A stretch of 64,000 bases of DNA from Klebsiella oxytoca NBRC 105695 (GCF_001598695.1 NZ_BCZK01000005.1:186001-250000), one strand, 5' to 3'; counted from the stretch's first letter, positions 33,851 through 44,475 are shown. Made by a program: numbers and translations. Notes: generated by a model not told the origin, from the letters alone.

Positions 33851-33866
33851 GCTCAAACCGATTCGC
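33851..33866 (+). promoter_or_regulatory. Possible Cra (FruR) site upstream of icd
   Basis: GCTCAAACCGATTCGC resembles the Cra half-palindrome TGAAWCSNTT with one core mismatch. Cra is known to activate icd in E. coli. Low-confidence match just after the predicted promoter. Confidence 0.35.
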
Positions 33867-34001
33867 ATTACAGGAAGGCGACACGGACGCGAAATCTCCG
33901 GTTAGCGGGATATTCCACTGACGGGAGTGGGCGAATAAAGCCAACGCCCGGCTAGCGTGAAGAGGGAAGAGCAGAACCAGAAGCGCTCGAAGGAGAGGTT
34001 A

Positions 34002-35252
34002 ATGGAAAGCAAAGTAGTAGTTCCGGCGGAAGGTCAAAAAATCACCCTGCAAAACGGCAAGCTGAACGTCCCTAATAACCCGATTATCCCGTTCATCGAA
34101 GGCGATGGTATCGGTGTTGACGTCACTCCGGCGATGCTGAAAGTGGTTGATGCTGCCGTTGAGAAAGCCTATAAGGGCGAGCGTAAAATTTCCTGGATGG
34201 AAGTTTACACCGGTGAAAAATCGACCCAGGTTTATGGCCAGGATGTCTGGCTGCCTGCCGAAACTCTTGATCTGATTCGTGAATATCGTGTTGCTATCAA
34301 AGGCCCTCTGACTACGCCAGTCGGCGGCGGCATTCGTTCTCTGAACGTTGCCCTGCGTCAGGAACTGGATCTCTACGTTTGCCTGCGTCCGGTTCGATAC
34401 TACCAGGGGACACCGAGCCCGGTTAAGCATCCTGAACTGACCGATATGGTTATCTTCCGCGAAAACTCCGAAGACATCTACGCCGGTATCGAGTGGAAAG
34501 CAGACTCTGCTGAAGCGGATAAAGTCATCAAATTCCTGCGTGATGAAATGGGCGTGAAGAAAATTCGCTTCCCGGAACATTGCGGCATCGGCATCAAGCC
34601 GTGCTCTGAAGAAGGCACCAAACGCCTGGTTCGCGCCGCCATCGAATACGCTATCACCAACGATCGCGATTCTCTGACCCTGGTGCACAAAGGCAACATC
34701 ATGAAATTCACCGAGGGCGCGTTTAAAGACTGGGGCTACCAGCTGGCACGCGAAGAGTTCGGCGGTGAGCTGATTGACGGCGGCCCGTGGATGAAGATCA
34801 AAAATCCGAACACCGGGAAAGAGATTGTCGTTAAAGACGTTATCGCCGACGCCTTCCTGCAGCAGATCCTGCTGCGTCCGGCGGAGTACGATGTCATCGC
34901 CTGTATGAACCTGAACGGTGACTATATTTCTGACGCCCTGGCGGCGCAGGTTGGCGGTATCGGTATTGCCCCGGGTGCAAACATCGGTGACGAGTGCGCG
35001 CTGTTTGAAGCGACCCACGGTACTGCGCCGAAATATGCCGGCCAGGATAAAGTGAACCCAGGTTCCATCATCCTGTCCGCCGAAATGATGCTGCGCCACA
35101 TGCAGTGGTTCGAAGCCGCAGACTTAATCGTTAAAGGCACTGAAGGCGCAATCGCCGCCAAGACCGTGACCTATGACTTTGAACGTCTGATGGAAGGCGC
35201 TAAGCTGCTGAAATGTTCAGAGTTTGGCGACGCGATTATCGCCAACATGTAA
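34002..35252 (+). CDS. icd: NADP-dependent isocitrate dehydrogenase Icd
   Basis: TCA-cycle enzyme converting isocitrate to 2-oxoglutarate; 416 residues as in E. coli. The AceK-phosphorylated serine lies in [12 protein letters not shown]. Catalytic Tyr/Lys regions ([29 protein letters not shown]) and the NADP region ([19 protein letters not shown]) are intact. The ATG at 34002 follows AGGAGA. The 3' end, a phage attachment site in some E. coli, is intact with no integrase nearby. Confidence 0.97.
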   Translation: MESKVVVPAEGQKITLQNGKLNVPNNPIIPFIEGDGIGVDVTPAMLKVVDAAVEKAYKGERKISWMEVYTGEKSTQVYGQDVWLPAETLDLIREYRVAIKGPLTTPVGGGIRSLNVALRQELDLYVCLRPVRYYQGTPSPVKHPELTDMVIFRENSEDIYAGIEWKADSAEADKVIKFLRDEMGVKKIRFPEHCGIGIKPCSEEGTKRLVRAAIEYAITNDRDSLTLVHKGNIMKFTEGAFKDWGYQLAREEFGGELIDGGPWMKIKNPNTGKEIVVKDVIADAFLQQILLRPAEYDVIACMNLNGDYISDALAAQVGGIGIAPGANIGDECALFEATHGTAPKYAGQDKVNPGSIILSAEMMLRHMQWFEAADLIVKGTEGAIAAKTVTYDFERLMEGAKLLKCSEFGDAIIANM

Positions 35253-35272
35253 TCCAGATTTTGGGTTAAACA

Positions 35273-35303
35273 AAACGGGAGCCGATGGGTTCCCGTTTTT
35301 TTT
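35273..35303 (+). terminator. Rho-independent terminator of icd
   Basis: AAACGGGA and TCCCGTTT form an 8-bp stem with a 10-base loop, followed by a T-run to 35303. Confidence 0.85.
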
Positions 35304-35348
35304 ACTCTGCGGACTACGTCCGGGTTGGATCGCGTCGCCTACGCAGGG

Positions 35349-35687
35349 TTAAAAGGAAGGGTATAGCGGTCTTTCATCCAATTTTAAACAGCGGTAAAGC
35401 TTCTCTTCGCCGCTGTAGAGATAGCTAAATGCATCTGTTGACACCGAGTGGAAGAGAATATCCCCGTTGGCAAAGGGGATCAGTTCCATATCGCCTGAGC
35501 GTTTGTGCCCTGCGCCGGTCTCAAAATTATTCTGCCATTTTTCCTGGGTATGATCGTAAACATGCAAAATGACCTCCACGAGGCCTCTCTGCGGGCAATT
35601 GAGCCTTAAAAAGGTTGAAGAGTAATTAAGCGCAAAAGTCTGCAAGGGGATAAAAAGTAGGTAGAACAGCGTAAACCTTAAAAACAT
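35349..35687 (-). CDS. Small exported protein, function unknown
   Basis: Not recognised. The 112-residue product has an N-terminal signal peptide (about 1-19, FLRFTLFYLLFIPLQTFA) and a polar mature part with two cysteines (RLNCPQRG and YRCLKLDE) that could form a disulfide in the periplasm. It stands alone between the icd terminator and a diguanylate cyclase gene. The 196-bp gap before the next gene (35688-35883) holds only a likely promoter. Confidence 0.7.
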   Translation of the reverse strand: MFLRFTLFYLLFIPLQTFALNYSSTFLRLNCPQRGLVEVILHVYDHTQEKWQNNFETGAGHKRSGDMELIPFANGDILFHSVSTDAFSYLYSGEEKLYRCLKLDERPLYPSF

Positions 35688-35883
35688 GAAAACGACATAG
35701 CCTTGTTCAAATCAGGCGATGAATTTTACTCAATGACGGAGTTATGACTTTGCCCTGGATCAAGCGGCTTACTTTTCAAGAGGATAGAAAATCCGGCGCG
35801 CCAAAGTTTGCTACGCTGTCCTGATGATTGCACTGGGCAAAAGGAGCGCACGGCTCCTTTTACATAACGGTGCGAATATCGAC

Positions 35884-37668
35884 TCAATCCGCCTTCAACA
35901 TCCCAAAGCTCACAATTCTTGACCGGCCCAACTCTTTTGCCCGGTAGAGCGCAGCGTCTGCCGCGCGCAGCAGGCTGTCGCTATGCGTGTGCTGCGGGTA
36001 GCTGGCGATGCCGATGGAGACGTTGATCTGACCAATCTCAGCAAGGCCATAGCGCAAAGTCAGACGCTGAACGCTGTGATAGATCTCGGTCGCGCAGGCC
36101 ATTGCCGCCTCTTCATGGGTTCCGCCCAGCAGCACCAGGAACTCTTCGCCTCCGTAGCGGAAGGCCATCCCGATATCACGCACCGCACGCTGTATAATTG
36201 CGGCGACGTTTTTAATGACCAGATCGCCCGCTTCGTGGCCGTAATTATCGTTAATTGCCTTGAAGTGATCGATATCGATCATCAGGCAGCTCAGCGGCGT
36301 ACCGTTGCGAACCGCCAGATTCATTTGAGTATGCAGAGCATCATCCAGATGGTGACGGTTGCGCAGGCCGGTTAATGAATCGAACAGCGCCTTTTCCAGC
36401 AGCGCGTTGCGTAAACGTTGATTCGCCAGCGCCAGACCCAGCGCTTCGGCCATCAGTTCAAGATAGGCGCGGGAAGGCGCGGTTGCGTCGGTGACGTTGC
36501 TGAAGGAGAGCAGGCCAATCGCTTCTCCTTGCGCAATCAGCGGCACGCATAGCGACTGATTGGCCTGTGGTTCAGTCAGGTGGTAACAGGCGATATCCGG
36601 CTCGCCGTTAACCGGAGGATGACTCAGCCCGCGCCGAACGGCCCAGCAGTTATCGGGATGAAAGACATCCGTTTCCTGCGGCGGAGAAAGCCACTGCGCA
36701 ACGCAGCGCATCTGCCAGGGATCGGTGTCGAGGATATAGAGTCGGCCGGGGATCTGCGGGGCGATGCTGGGGGCAAAGCGCTCGGCCACCTTGATCACAT
36801 CCTCGAATGATTCGCAGCCCTGCAGACGCTGGGTCATCCGCGCCAGCAGCTCGCGGACGGCCCAGTCGGCATCGCGCTCTTGTTCCAGCCGCTGCCGCGC
36901 CAGCCCGTTCTCGCGAAAGATACGAATCGCCTGGGCCATATCGCCAATTTCATCTATCTGGGTGAACTGCGGCGTCTCGACCGCATAATCCTGCGATGCC
37001 AGCCGCTGTACCACATCGCTCAGACGGACGACGGGATAGAGCACCCGCCGCTTAAGGATAAATCCCAGCACAAACAGAAACATCAGGGCGGTGAGGCCAA
37101 CCATGACTTCAGAGAGCGTACGCCAGATACGTGATTTCTCCGTGGCCTGAGCGATGATTTTATTCACCCGGCCTTCGAGCAGCAGGCGAAAGTGGTCAAG
37201 CTGCGTTTGTACCCGCTCAAGCTCCTGTTCGTAGGCCGCGCCGTAAAGCAGGCTTACCGCCGCTTTTTCTTCCCCCCGGGCAACCTGCGCCAGCGCCGCC
37301 TGCTGCTCATCCTGGAGTTCATCGGCAATCTGTAAACCCTCCCGCAGCAGCGCCAGTTCTTCAGCGGTTGCGCCATTATCTTTGAGTTTAACAAGCCGGT
37401 GTTCAATGGCGGCAATGGTCTGCGCCTGCTGCCGGTATTCGCGTAGCACATCCTGGTTTTTTTGGATGATATAGAGCCGCGCCAGATCGGAAAGCTCCCA
37501 GGCGCCGCTTTCGACTTCTTCACTCAGCTGGTCGAACACCTGACGTTGTTCGACGGCGCGGCGTTCAGCATTATCCGCACTTGAGGCCATCAGCATTGCC
37601 ATGCCTGAGGCGAGGGTCAGGGCGACGGTGATCCCGTAAGCCCAATTAGTCATGGTGGCGATTCTCAC
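35884..37668 (-). CDS. Membrane diguanylate cyclase with HAMP, GAF and GGDEF domains
   Basis: Likely makes cyclic di-GMP. It has 594 residues: membrane helix about 10-30, a periplasmic all-helical sensor (31-187, with several heptad-like stretches), second helix about 190-208, HAMP to about 262, GAF-like domain about 285-425, and GGDEF about 430-590. The active site RYGGEEFLVLL is of the catalytically competent GGEEF type. No RxxD inhibitory site stands five residues before it. The start is the GTG at 37668 (AAGGA eight bases before); an ATG at 37653 is an alternative. An HD-GYP gene lies 80 bp upstream on the same strand, so synthesis and breakdown may be co-expressed. Confidence 0.87.
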   Translation of the reverse strand: MRIATMTNWAYGITVALTLASGMAMLMASSADNAERRAVEQRQVFDQLSEEVESGAWELSDLARLYIIQKNQDVLREYRQQAQTIAAIEHRLVKLKDNGATAEELALLREGLQIADELQDEQQAALAQVARGEEKAAVSLLYGAAYEQELERVQTQLDHFRLLLEGRVNKIIAQATEKSRIWRTLSEVMVGLTALMFLFVLGFILKRRVLYPVVRLSDVVQRLASQDYAVETPQFTQIDEIGDMAQAIRIFRENGLARQRLEQERDADWAVRELLARMTQRLQGCESFEDVIKVAERFAPSIAPQIPGRLYILDTDPWQMRCVAQWLSPPQETDVFHPDNCWAVRRGLSHPPVNGEPDIACYHLTEPQANQSLCVPLIAQGEAIGLLSFSNVTDATAPSRAYLELMAEALGLALANQRLRNALLEKALFDSLTGLRNRHHLDDALHTQMNLAVRNGTPLSCLMIDIDHFKAINDNYGHEAGDLVIKNVAAIIQRAVRDIGMAFRYGGEEFLVLLGGTHEEAAMACATEIYHSVQRLTLRYGLAEIGQINVSIGIASYPQHTHSDSLLRAADAALYRAKELGRSRIVSFGMLKAD

Positions 37669-37748
37669 CGGATATATCCTTGCGTGCAGATGAATTAATT
37701 ATATTTTTTGTCGCTGCGCTCCGGCTTCACCAGCAGAGAGCCGGCAAA

Positions 37749-38936
37749 TTAAGAGGGAAGCGTGTGAGTAATAATAGCGTGCAGCGCTTCGGCATGCTGA
37801 TGTAAAACGCGGTAAACGTCTTTATCCAGCGCGCCGTTTGTCACATCACCCTCAATCAGCCGTAGCGCTTGCTGACGGCTCATTCCGGGGCGATAAGGGC
37901 GGTCTTCGGTAAGGGCGGTGAAAATATCCGCGATGGCGATGATGCGATCTGCCAGCTGCAGGTAATCGCCACTCAGATGCAGAGGATAACCGCTGCCATC
38001 CAGTTTTTCATGATGATTGGCCGCCCAGTTCACGATATCGCCGAGTTCGCTAAATGCGCTAAGAATTTCGCCGGTCATATAGCTGTGTTCCCGAACCTGC
38101 AGCAGCTCTTTGTCATTGAGCTCGCCCTGTTTCTCGAGGATGGCCAGCGGTATGTAGACTTTACCGATATCGTGCAAATAGCCGGCAATTTCAATCTTCC
38201 GGCACTCCAGCTCCGGCTCATTCATCCAGGCGGCTAGGGCGCGCGAAATTTGTCCAACCTTCAGGCTATGGCTGGCGGTAAAGCTACTGTAGGTATCGAC
38301 AATGTTGGCGATTAACAGACAGATATCTTTCAGGCCATCAATACCCATATAGACATCGTTAATTGGGCCGATAATTTCCAGCATTCGCTGAATATGTCCA
38401 GGATTAAGATGCAGCCAGAAATGCTCTTTTTGTGCGAGCTGGCACAAGGTTTGACACAGCGACGGGTCGATCGCCTGATAGAGCGTACGAAATTGCGTAA
38501 TAATAATATCGGGTTGATAAGCCGAACCGCCTTTATTACCGGCCAGCAGGCGCTCAAAAACATCGGCAAAATAGACGATATGCTGTTCGAGGCTGCCCCT
38601 GTGGTGTGGACTAAAATGATGATCGCGAATAATCGGCAGGATTGGGGCCAGGGTGGTTAATCCGGCCAGCATTTCTGCTCCCCGATGCTGATGGGGGTCA
38701 TTGAGATTATCGATAGCGTTCAGGGAGGAGAAGGCCCTTTTGTCACCCAGAACGCCAATATCGTGCAGCAGCGCGGCGCAAAAGACCGTTTGCTGCTGCG
38801 GGCGCGAAAGCCCTGATGCCTGCGCCAGCTCCAGTGCGATCAGCGCCGTTCGCTGCATATGCAGCTGCAGTTCAGGATTAATGATTTGTATAACGCGGGT
38901 TGTTAGCATCAATGCTGATTTTAAGGCGATACGCAT
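37749..38936 (-). CDS. HD-GYP-type protein with two HD domains, probable cyclic di-GMP phosphodiesterase
   Basis: Soluble protein of 395 residues. An N-terminal HD domain carries LLHDIG (HD at 58-59); a C-terminal one carries YLHDIGK near 250, followed by the NHHEKLDGSGYP segment that defines HD-GYP near 305 and ADIFTALTEDRPYRP. The second domain has the metal-ligand histidines and the full GYP motif and is probably the active one. The first is shorter and may be regulatory. HD-GYP proteins are uncommon in enterics. Pairs with the downstream GAF-GGDEF gene. A purine-rich GAGAGA lies seven bases before the ATG. Confidence 0.82.
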   Translation of the reverse strand: MRIALKSALMLTTRVIQIINPELQLHMQRTALIALELAQASGLSRPQQQTVFCAALLHDIGVLGDKRAFSSLNAIDNLNDPHQHRGAEMLAGLTTLAPILPIIRDHHFSPHHRGSLEQHIVYFADVFERLLAGNKGGSAYQPDIIITQFRTLYQAIDPSLCQTLCQLAQKEHFWLHLNPGHIQRMLEIIGPINDVYMGIDGLKDICLLIANIVDTYSSFTASHSLKVGQISRALAAWMNEPELECRKIEIAGYLHDIGKVYIPLAILEKQGELNDKELLQVREHSYMTGEILSAFSELGDIVNWAANHHEKLDGSGYPLHLSGDYLQLADRIIAIADIFTALTEDRPYRPGMSRQQALRLIEGDVTNGALDKDVYRVLHQHAEALHAIITHTLPS

Positions 38937-39214
38937 CGTTTTTCTCTCTCGGGTTACCCGCGTCGTTATGGCTTATTTGGTTACTCGCGATGCCATCAAG
39001 ACAGAACAGATTGCATGAGTTGTTTCTGATTTTGCATTTTATGATGCCCTTTTTTAGCGCATCTGTGCACCAACGTCGCGCTCCTGGCGAAATAAAAATC
39101 CTTTTTTGTCCGATAGTTAACCACTTTTGCCCGGCAAAATACATTAAATCCTGGCAAGCCCTTTGCATTATCACCGGGCGAATTTGATTAAAATCTATTT
39201 GGGGATAGGTAATT

Positions 39215-40258
39215 ATGAATTTTAGAGCATTACTGACCATTGCGTTACTGTCGATAAGTGCTTTCGCGTTCAGCGACACGCGTCTGCCGCATATTGTGAT
39301 CCTGGCAACCGGAGGAACCATTGCCGGTTCGGCGGCCAGCAACACCCAGACAACCGGGTATAAAGCCGGCGCGATTGGCGTACAGACGCTGATTAACGCC
39401 GTACCTGAAATGAGTAAAGTCGCCCGCGTTGACGGCGAGCAGGTTGCCAATATCGGTAGCGAAAATATGACCAGCGATATTATTCTCAAGCTGGCCAAAC
39501 GCGTCAATGAACTGCTGGCCCGCGAGGATGTCGACGGTGTAGTCATTACCCACGGTACCGATACCCTCGACGAGACGCCTTATTTCCTCAACCTGACGGT
39601 AAAAAGCAATAAGCCGGTGGTCTTCACGGCGGCAATGCGCCCGGCAACGGCCATCAGCGCCGACGGCCCGATGAATCTGCTGGAAGCGGTGACCGTGGCG
39701 GCTGACCCGGAAGCGAAAGGCCGCGGGGTGATGGTGGTCCTTAACGATCGCATCGGGGCAGCGCGTTTCGTCACTAAAACCAACGCCACGACGCTGGATA
39801 CCTTCCGGGCGCCGGAAGAGGGCTACCTCGGCGTGATCGTCAGCGGTAAGCCGCAGTTCGAAACCCGGGTGGAAAAAATTCACACCGTGCGTTCGGTTTT
39901 CGACGTCCGTAACCTGAACGCGCTGCCGAAAGTGGTCATTATTTATGGCTACCAGGATGACCCTGAATATATGTATGACGCGGCGATCGCTCACCATGCT
40001 GACGGGATTATTTACGCAGGTACCGGCGCGGGGTCGGTCTCCGTACGCAGTGCGGCAGGAATTGAAAAAGCGGAAAAAGCCGGCATCGTGGTGGTTCGCG
40101 CCTCGCGTACCGGCAGCGGCGTTGTGCCGGTAGATGGCGGCCAGCCGGGACTGGTGGCCGATTCTCTCAATCCGGCAAAAGCGCGCATTTTGCTGATGAC
40201 CGCGCTGACGCAAACGAAAAATCCGCAGGTGATTCAGCAATATTTCCACACTTACTGA
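39215..40258 (+). CDS. ansB: Periplasmic L-asparaginase II AnsB
   Basis: Hydrolyses asparagine to aspartate and ammonia in the periplasm; 347 residues. The signal peptide is about 1-20 ([20 protein letters not shown]). Both catalytic threonine motifs are intact: [11 protein letters not shown] and [13 protein letters not shown] strong ribosome site (GGGGATAGG) precedes the ATG. In E. coli ansB is controlled by FNR and CRP; the upstream 278 bp is AT-rich but no well-placed site was found. Confidence 0.95.
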   Translation: MNFRALLTIALLSISAFAFSDTRLPHIVILATGGTIAGSAASNTQTTGYKAGAIGVQTLINAVPEMSKVARVDGEQVANIGSENMTSDIILKLAKRVNELLAREDVDGVVITHGTDTLDETPYFLNLTVKSNKPVVFTAAMRPATAISADGPMNLLEAVTVAADPEAKGRGVMVVLNDRIGAARFVTKTNATTLDTFRAPEEGYLGVIVSGKPQFETRVEKIHTVRSVFDVRNLNALPKVVIIYGYQDDPEYMYDAAIAHHADGIIYAGTGAGSVSVRSAAGIEKAEKAGIVVVRASRTGSGVVPVDGGQPGLVADSLNPAKARILLMTALTQTKNPQVIQQYFHTY

Positions 40259-40265
40259 TTAACGT

Positions 40266-40292
40266 CGGGTAGGGCGCAGTACGCCTTACCCG
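40266..40292. terminator. Bidirectional stem-loop between ansB and the fec remnant
   Basis: CGGGTAGGGCG and CGCCTTACCCG pair over 11 positions (one G-U) around a five-base loop, between convergent genes. REP-like in sequence. Confidence 0.55.
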
Positions 40293-40294
40293 GG

Positions 40295-40651
40295 TTATTT
40301 CACCACGCACATTGGGCGCTGGGACACCGGCTCCGGGTGAATCTCCGCTTCCAGGTGAAAAATCTCCCGCAGCATCTCCGGCGTCAGTACCGTTTCCGCC
40401 AGGCCCTGAGCCTGCACCTGTCCCCCTTCAAGCACCACCAGATGGTCGCAGTAGCGGCTGGCCTGATTCAGATCGTGCAGTACGGTGAACACGGTTTTGC
40501 CCATCGTCTGTAGCTCGCGCATCAGCTTCATCAGCTCCACCTGATAATTAATATCCAGCCAGGTTGTTGGTTCATCAAGTAGCACCAGCGGGTTATCCTG
40601 TGCCAGCAGCGGCCATCCCCAGATAAAAAAAGCGTGCCGGAACGGTTTCAT
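40295..40651 (-). pseudogene. Chimeric remnant fecC'-'fecE of the ferric citrate ABC transporter
   Basis: The first 17 residues ([17 protein letters not shown]) match the FecC N-terminus, including the four-base overlap with the end of fecB. From AQDNPLVLLDEPTTWLDIN onward it is the C-terminal third of the ATPase FecE (Walker B, HDLNQASRYCDHLVVL, and the end EIHPEPVSQRPMCVVK). Most of fecC, all of fecD and the Walker A half of fecE are missing. The join preserves a frame of 118 codons but cannot make a functional permease or ATPase. Confidence 0.85.
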
Positions 40652-41039
40652 GGCGTGATATCTACCGCCCGGTGATGGACGATTTTAACCATGTCGCTGG
40701 CAATACGCTCGGCGGCGTAGATTCCGGCATGGCGACCGCTATCGGCGACGATCGGATCGGGATGCAGCGCGCGGATGGCCTCGAGCGAGGGCTGGGCACG
40801 GGTGCCCACCGACTGCCAGGGCTTCAGACGTGCGCGTACGTCCGCCAGAATACGCGACGGATCGTTGTCATCGGCCATGCCTGTTGGGCTAACGTCGACC
40901 GCCGCCAGCGCGTCAACAAAGGAGAGTTCAAGCACCACGATGCGCTGCGGCGTTTTATCAAGCGTAAAGCGACCGCGCTCATCCTGTACGGTGGCGGCAA
41001 ACAGCGGGCTAAAATGCACTGACGAACAAGGCTAAACAT
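40648..41039 (-). pseudogene. fecB: Disrupted fecB (ferric citrate binding protein)
   Basis: The native start is the ATG at 41039 after GGAGGAAA, but its frame ([11 protein letters not shown]) differs from that of the mature part, so the signal peptide is frameshifted. The mature region [27 protein letters not shown] matches FecB well. After [10 protein letters not shown] it jumps to [22 protein letters not shown], the end of FecB, losing about 180 residues in frame. The binding protein is therefore non-functional. Confidence 0.85.
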
Positions 41040-41053
41040 GATTTTCCTCCAGC

Positions 41054-41088
41054 TTGCCGGACAGGGCGCGAATAGCGCTGTCCGGCAA
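41054..41088 (-). other. fecA-fecB intergenic stem-loop
   Basis: TTGCCGGACAG (41054-41064) and CTGTCCGGCAA (41078-41088) form a perfect 11-bp stem. A hairpin at this place in the fec operon would protect the abundant fecA mRNA 3' end or lower fecB expression. Confidence 0.7.
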
Positions 41089-41099
41089 CGCTCGATCAA

Positions 41100-43430
41100 T
41101 CAGAACTTCATTGATCCTTGCAGGTACAGCGTGCGCGGCTGACCGACGTAAAGCCCTTTGTTGTTATCGTCGTATGAGCGGGTGTAATACGCATGGTCGA
41201 AGATGTTTTTCACCCCCAGCGCGAGGTTGAGATTGGCCATTTGTGGGCCAAAGTCATAGGCCACGCGGGCGCCCCACAGCATATAGCCGGGAATACGACC
41301 GGTGCTGCCATCGGCGCTTTCGGCAACGGTATTGGCGTTATCGGCAAACTGGCTGGACTGGAAGTCGCCGTTAAGGTTAAACGTCCAGCTGCCGGGGCTG
41401 TAATCGACGCCAAGGGTGCCTTTGTGCTTCGGCGAGAAGGGAACCTGGTTTCCGTAGGTGTCGCCTTTCTCGCGGATTTCAGCATTAACGTACGCATAGC
41501 TGGCGTAGACCGAGAGATTATCAAGCGCGGGTGAGAGTTCGCCGAGGGCGTAACGGGTTTGCGCTTCCAGGCCGCTATGACGCGTTTTACCGCGGGCGGT
41601 AACCGTGTCATTGGTCTGGTTGGAATCGTACTGATTGTTGAAGTTAATCAGGAACAGCCCCATTTCGGCGGTCAGCGCGCCGTCGTCGTAGCGGGTGCCG
41701 ACTTCCCAGGTACGCGCTTTTTCTGGTTCCACATTGCCGCTTTGTACAGCCTTGCCAATCTGGCTGTACTGTACGGTGCCGAATGAGCCTTCTGTGTTGG
41801 CATAAAGATTCCAGCTGTCGGTGAGGTGATAAAGAACATTCAGCGCCGGGAGCGGAGCGTTATAGCTGACCCGTTCGCGGGTGCCCAGCAGATTATTGTC
41901 CTGATAAGACTCCATGTGCTCAAAGCGCATTCCTGGCGTAATCGTCCAGTTGCCAATATCCACGCGATCGTCGATATACCAGGCGTGGGCTTCGGTACCG
42001 GAACGGGTATCGCGATCGTAGGGGCTGGCGGTGCTGGGCAGCTCGCCGCTGGTGGTTGCGGTGTAGTAACGCATCTCGTGGGTCGATTCGTTGACGTAGC
42101 GATAGCCGACGCCGACCTCGTGGGCGGATGGGCCGATCATAAAGCTTTGGCTGTAGCGCGGTTCGATGCCGCGGACCCAATATTCGCGCGGGGAGAGGGT
42201 AATGCGCTTACCCTGTTCCAGGTAGCCGCTGCGCAGGGTATGGGTATAGAACCCCTGAATATTAAATTTATGCTGCGCATCCGGCTGGTACTGGTAGCCG
42301 AGGCTGGCGAGCTGGCGGCGCCCCCAAAAACGGTCATAAGGACGCGTGGACTGCCAGCGGTCGGCGTTGTAGTCGGCGCGGGAGAGGCCGCCGGGCATAT
42401 CGGCTTCTCCGTCATAGTATTGCAGCAGGCTGTTAAAGGTATGGACTTCGTTAGGCGCGTATTTGCTTTTCAGCATCACATCATCAATCCGCGTGGCGCT
42501 GTGTTCGCGCCAGTCGCTGCCCCGGGTGCCTGAGTAAAGCAGGGCGGAGCCGAAACCGTTGTCCGCCGTGCCGCCGATCGCGAGGTTATGCGTCTCTTTC
42601 GGGTTGTTTTGTGAAGAGGTGGGGCTGAGCTGCCCTTCCATGCCGCCCTGAATGCCAAAATCCTCGGGGATTGCGCGGGTGACGAAGTTCACCACGCCGC
42701 CGACGCTCTGCGGCCCGTAGCGCACCGCGCCGCCGCCGCGCACGACATCGATGGCGTCCATATTGCCGACCGAGACCGGCGCCAGCGAAAGCTGCGGCTG
42801 GCCGTAGGGGGCAAAGGGAACCGGGATACCGTCCATCAGCACCGTGGAACGGCTGGCAAGCCGCGGGTTGAGGCCACGAATACCGAAGTTCATTGCCAGA
42901 TCGTGACTGCCGGTACCGGTATTTTCCGGCGCGTTGACGCCGGGGATCCGGTTCAGCACTTCGCGTATCGTGGCGGCTCCGGTTTTGGCGAAATCCTCCC
43001 GACGGATAACGTCGCGGGCGCCGGCGTGTTCAAAGACATCATTCTCGCGCGCGTCGCCAAGCCAGTCCCCGACGACGGTGAGGGTGGAGTCTGAACTGTC
43101 AGGAGCGGGCTCCAGGGTCCAGGCATTCTTGCCCAGCGGCTTTAGCCGTAATCCGCTGCCGTTCAGCAGCCTGCGTAACCCCTCTTCGGTTTCGAAGCTG
43201 CCGTGCAGGCCCGGGCTATGCTTGCCGCGCGTCAGGCTGGCGTCGGCGGAAAGCGTGATACCGCTGCGGGCGGCATATTGGTTCAGGGCGTTGTCTAATC
43301 CCCCGGCGGCGATGTCATACTGCACGGCGGCGTATATCGGCGCGGCAGCCAGCCCTGCTAGCGGCAGCAGCGTTAAACGGATTGCTATTACCAGAGGCAT
43401 CGGTGTGCGTAAAACGCGTAAAGGCGTCAT
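41100..43430 (-). CDS. fecA: Ferric citrate outer-membrane receptor FecA
   Basis: TonB-dependent receptor for diferric dicitrate and signal transducer to FecR. The ATG at 43430 after GGAGAAGAG gives 776 residues (E. coli 774). It has a signal peptide (about 1-34, ending near ...IYA), an N-terminal signalling domain (about 35-115), the TonB box region [10 protein letters not shown], a plug domain and a 22-strand barrel ending in LYLQGSMKF. High similarity to E. coli FecA throughout, including citrate-binding loops. The gene is intact although the cognate FecBCDE importer is broken. Confidence 0.95.
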   Translation of the reverse strand: MTPLRVLRTPMPLVIAIRLTLLPLAGLAAAPIYAAVQYDIAAGGLDNALNQYAARSGITLSADASLTRGKHSPGLHGSFETEEGLRRLLNGSGLRLKPLGKNAWTLEPAPDSSDSTLTVVGDWLGDARENDVFEHAGARDVIRREDFAKTGAATIREVLNRIPGVNAPENTGTGSHDLAMNFGIRGLNPRLASRSTVLMDGIPVPFAPYGQPQLSLAPVSVGNMDAIDVVRGGGAVRYGPQSVGGVVNFVTRAIPEDFGIQGGMEGQLSPTSSQNNPKETHNLAIGGTADNGFGSALLYSGTRGSDWREHSATRIDDVMLKSKYAPNEVHTFNSLLQYYDGEADMPGGLSRADYNADRWQSTRPYDRFWGRRQLASLGYQYQPDAQHKFNIQGFYTHTLRSGYLEQGKRITLSPREYWVRGIEPRYSQSFMIGPSAHEVGVGYRYVNESTHEMRYYTATTSGELPSTASPYDRDTRSGTEAHAWYIDDRVDIGNWTITPGMRFEHMESYQDNNLLGTRERVSYNAPLPALNVLYHLTDSWNLYANTEGSFGTVQYSQIGKAVQSGNVEPEKARTWEVGTRYDDGALTAEMGLFLINFNNQYDSNQTNDTVTARGKTRHSGLEAQTRYALGELSPALDNLSVYASYAYVNAEIREKGDTYGNQVPFSPKHKGTLGVDYSPGSWTFNLNGDFQSSQFADNANTVAESADGSTGRIPGYMLWGARVAYDFGPQMANLNLALGVKNIFDHAYYTRSYDDNNKGLYVGQPRTLYLQGSMKF

Positions 43431-43498
43431 CTCTTCTCCACGAACGTTTATGGTTATATTCATCTAATAAGTCGAACGAGCCGGGAAAAGGGACAATA

Positions 43499-43517
43499 GA
43501 TAATGAGAATTTTTTCG
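43499..43517. promoter_or_regulatory. Fur-box-like site upstream of fecA
   Basis: The 19 bases starting GATAATGAGAATTTT share about 13 positions with the Fur consensus. It lies in the 97-bp fecR-fecA gap, where FecI-directed transcription of fecA should begin; direct Fur control of fecA is known in E. coli. Confidence 0.5.
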
Positions 43518-43527
43518 ATTTTTCTTC

Positions 43528-44475
43528 TCAGGCTGGAACGAGCGTCACCCAGTAGCGAGTGACAAACCGTAATGAAATCGGCAGCGTTTGCGCAATAACC
43601 TTCAGAATGGCGTCAGGATCCTCCAGCGGAAAGGTGCCGCTCAGGCGTAATTCGGCCACCGCGGGATCGCAGCGCAACACCCCGGAGCGATAGCGGGCGA
43701 GGGTTTCGACCACCTCGCTTAGCGGGGCGTCGCGGAAGGTCAGCACGCCTCTGATCCAGCTATCCTCGCCGTCGTTGAACTTAACCAGGGCGAAGAAGCG
43801 ATTGCGGGTAAACCACAGGCTTTCCCCGGCGTTGACGATTTGGACGCTGCCGGATGGTAAAACCACCTCCACGGCATGCTGCTGTACCGCCAGCCGGGTG
43901 CCGCCGGCAAACTGACGGACGGTGAATTCGGTACCGAGCGCGGTGAGCGTGCCTTCCCGCGTTTGCACGCGGAAAGGACGCTGCAGGCTGTCGTGAGCGG
44001 TCCTGATGGCGATTTCGCCGTAGCGTAAATGAACCATGCGCTGTCGTCTGTCAAAACGGACGTCGGCGGCACTTTCGCTATTCAGCGTTAGGAGCGAACC
44101 GTCGGCAAGCTGCTGCTGGCGAGGTATTTCTTTCGCCGTACGATAGTCGGCGCCCAGGCCCTCCGCCAGTTCGGAATCCCAGAGCCGCCAGCTGCCTCCG
44201 ATGACCAGCAAAAGCATCAGACCCTTCAGTACGTGGCGACGCGCCAGTCGGCTATCGTTAAGGGCACGGCTGGCCAGGCCGCCCGGCAGTTGCCCCATCT
44301 GCTGTCGCAGGTTTTCTACCTGCTGCCAGGCCCACTGATTTTCTTTGTTTTGCTCATACCACTGCTGCCAGCGGGCCTCCTGCTGCGGACTCACGCATCC
44401 ATCGCTGAGCACCGCGTACCAGTGCGAGGCGGAGCGCAGCGCCTGACGACGAGATTCGCTCAGCGTCGGTTTCAC
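43528..44475 (-). CDS. fecR: Ferric citrate anti-sigma/sigma regulator FecR
   Basis: Inner-membrane protein relaying the FecA signal to FecI; 315 residues (E. coli 317). The cytoplasmic N-terminal part (about 1-80) contains [19 protein letters not shown] and the [10 protein letters not shown] region that contacts FecI, one membrane helix is near 83-103, and the periplasmic FecR domain follows ([21 protein letters not shown]). The start is a GTG whose GTGA overlaps the fecI stop. Confidence 0.93.
   Translation of the reverse strand: MKPTLSESRRQALRSASHWYAVLSDGCVSPQQEARWQQWYEQNKENQWAWQQVENLRQQMGQLPGGLASRALNDSRLARRHVLKGLMLLLVIGGSWRLWDSELAEGLGADYRTAKEIPRQQQLADGSLLTLNSESAADVRFDRRQRMVHLRYGEIAIRTAHDSLQRPFRVQTREGTLTALGTEFTVRQFAGGTRLAVQQHAVEVVLPSGSVQIVNAGESLWFTRNRFFALVKFNDGEDSWIRGVLTFRDAPLSEVVETLARYRSGVLRCDPAVAELRLSGTFPLEDPDAILKVIAQTLPISLRFVTRYWVTLVPA

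Noticed and set aside
35200-35350. Prophage attachment site at the icd 3' end
   Set aside because: icd is an integration site in some E. coli, but there is no integrase, no duplicated icd end and no phage gene nearby.
39184-39197. FNR-like TTGAT-TAAA-ATCTA before ansB
   Set aside because: It ends only 17 bp before the start codon, so a -41.5 activator position would place transcription start inside the gene; second half-site is also imperfect.
39245-40249. Leftward open frame of 334 codons
   Set aside because: Antisense shadow of ansB.
40295-41019. Two intact small iron-transport proteins
   Set aside because: Comparison with FecB, FecC and FecE shows they are deletion remnants.
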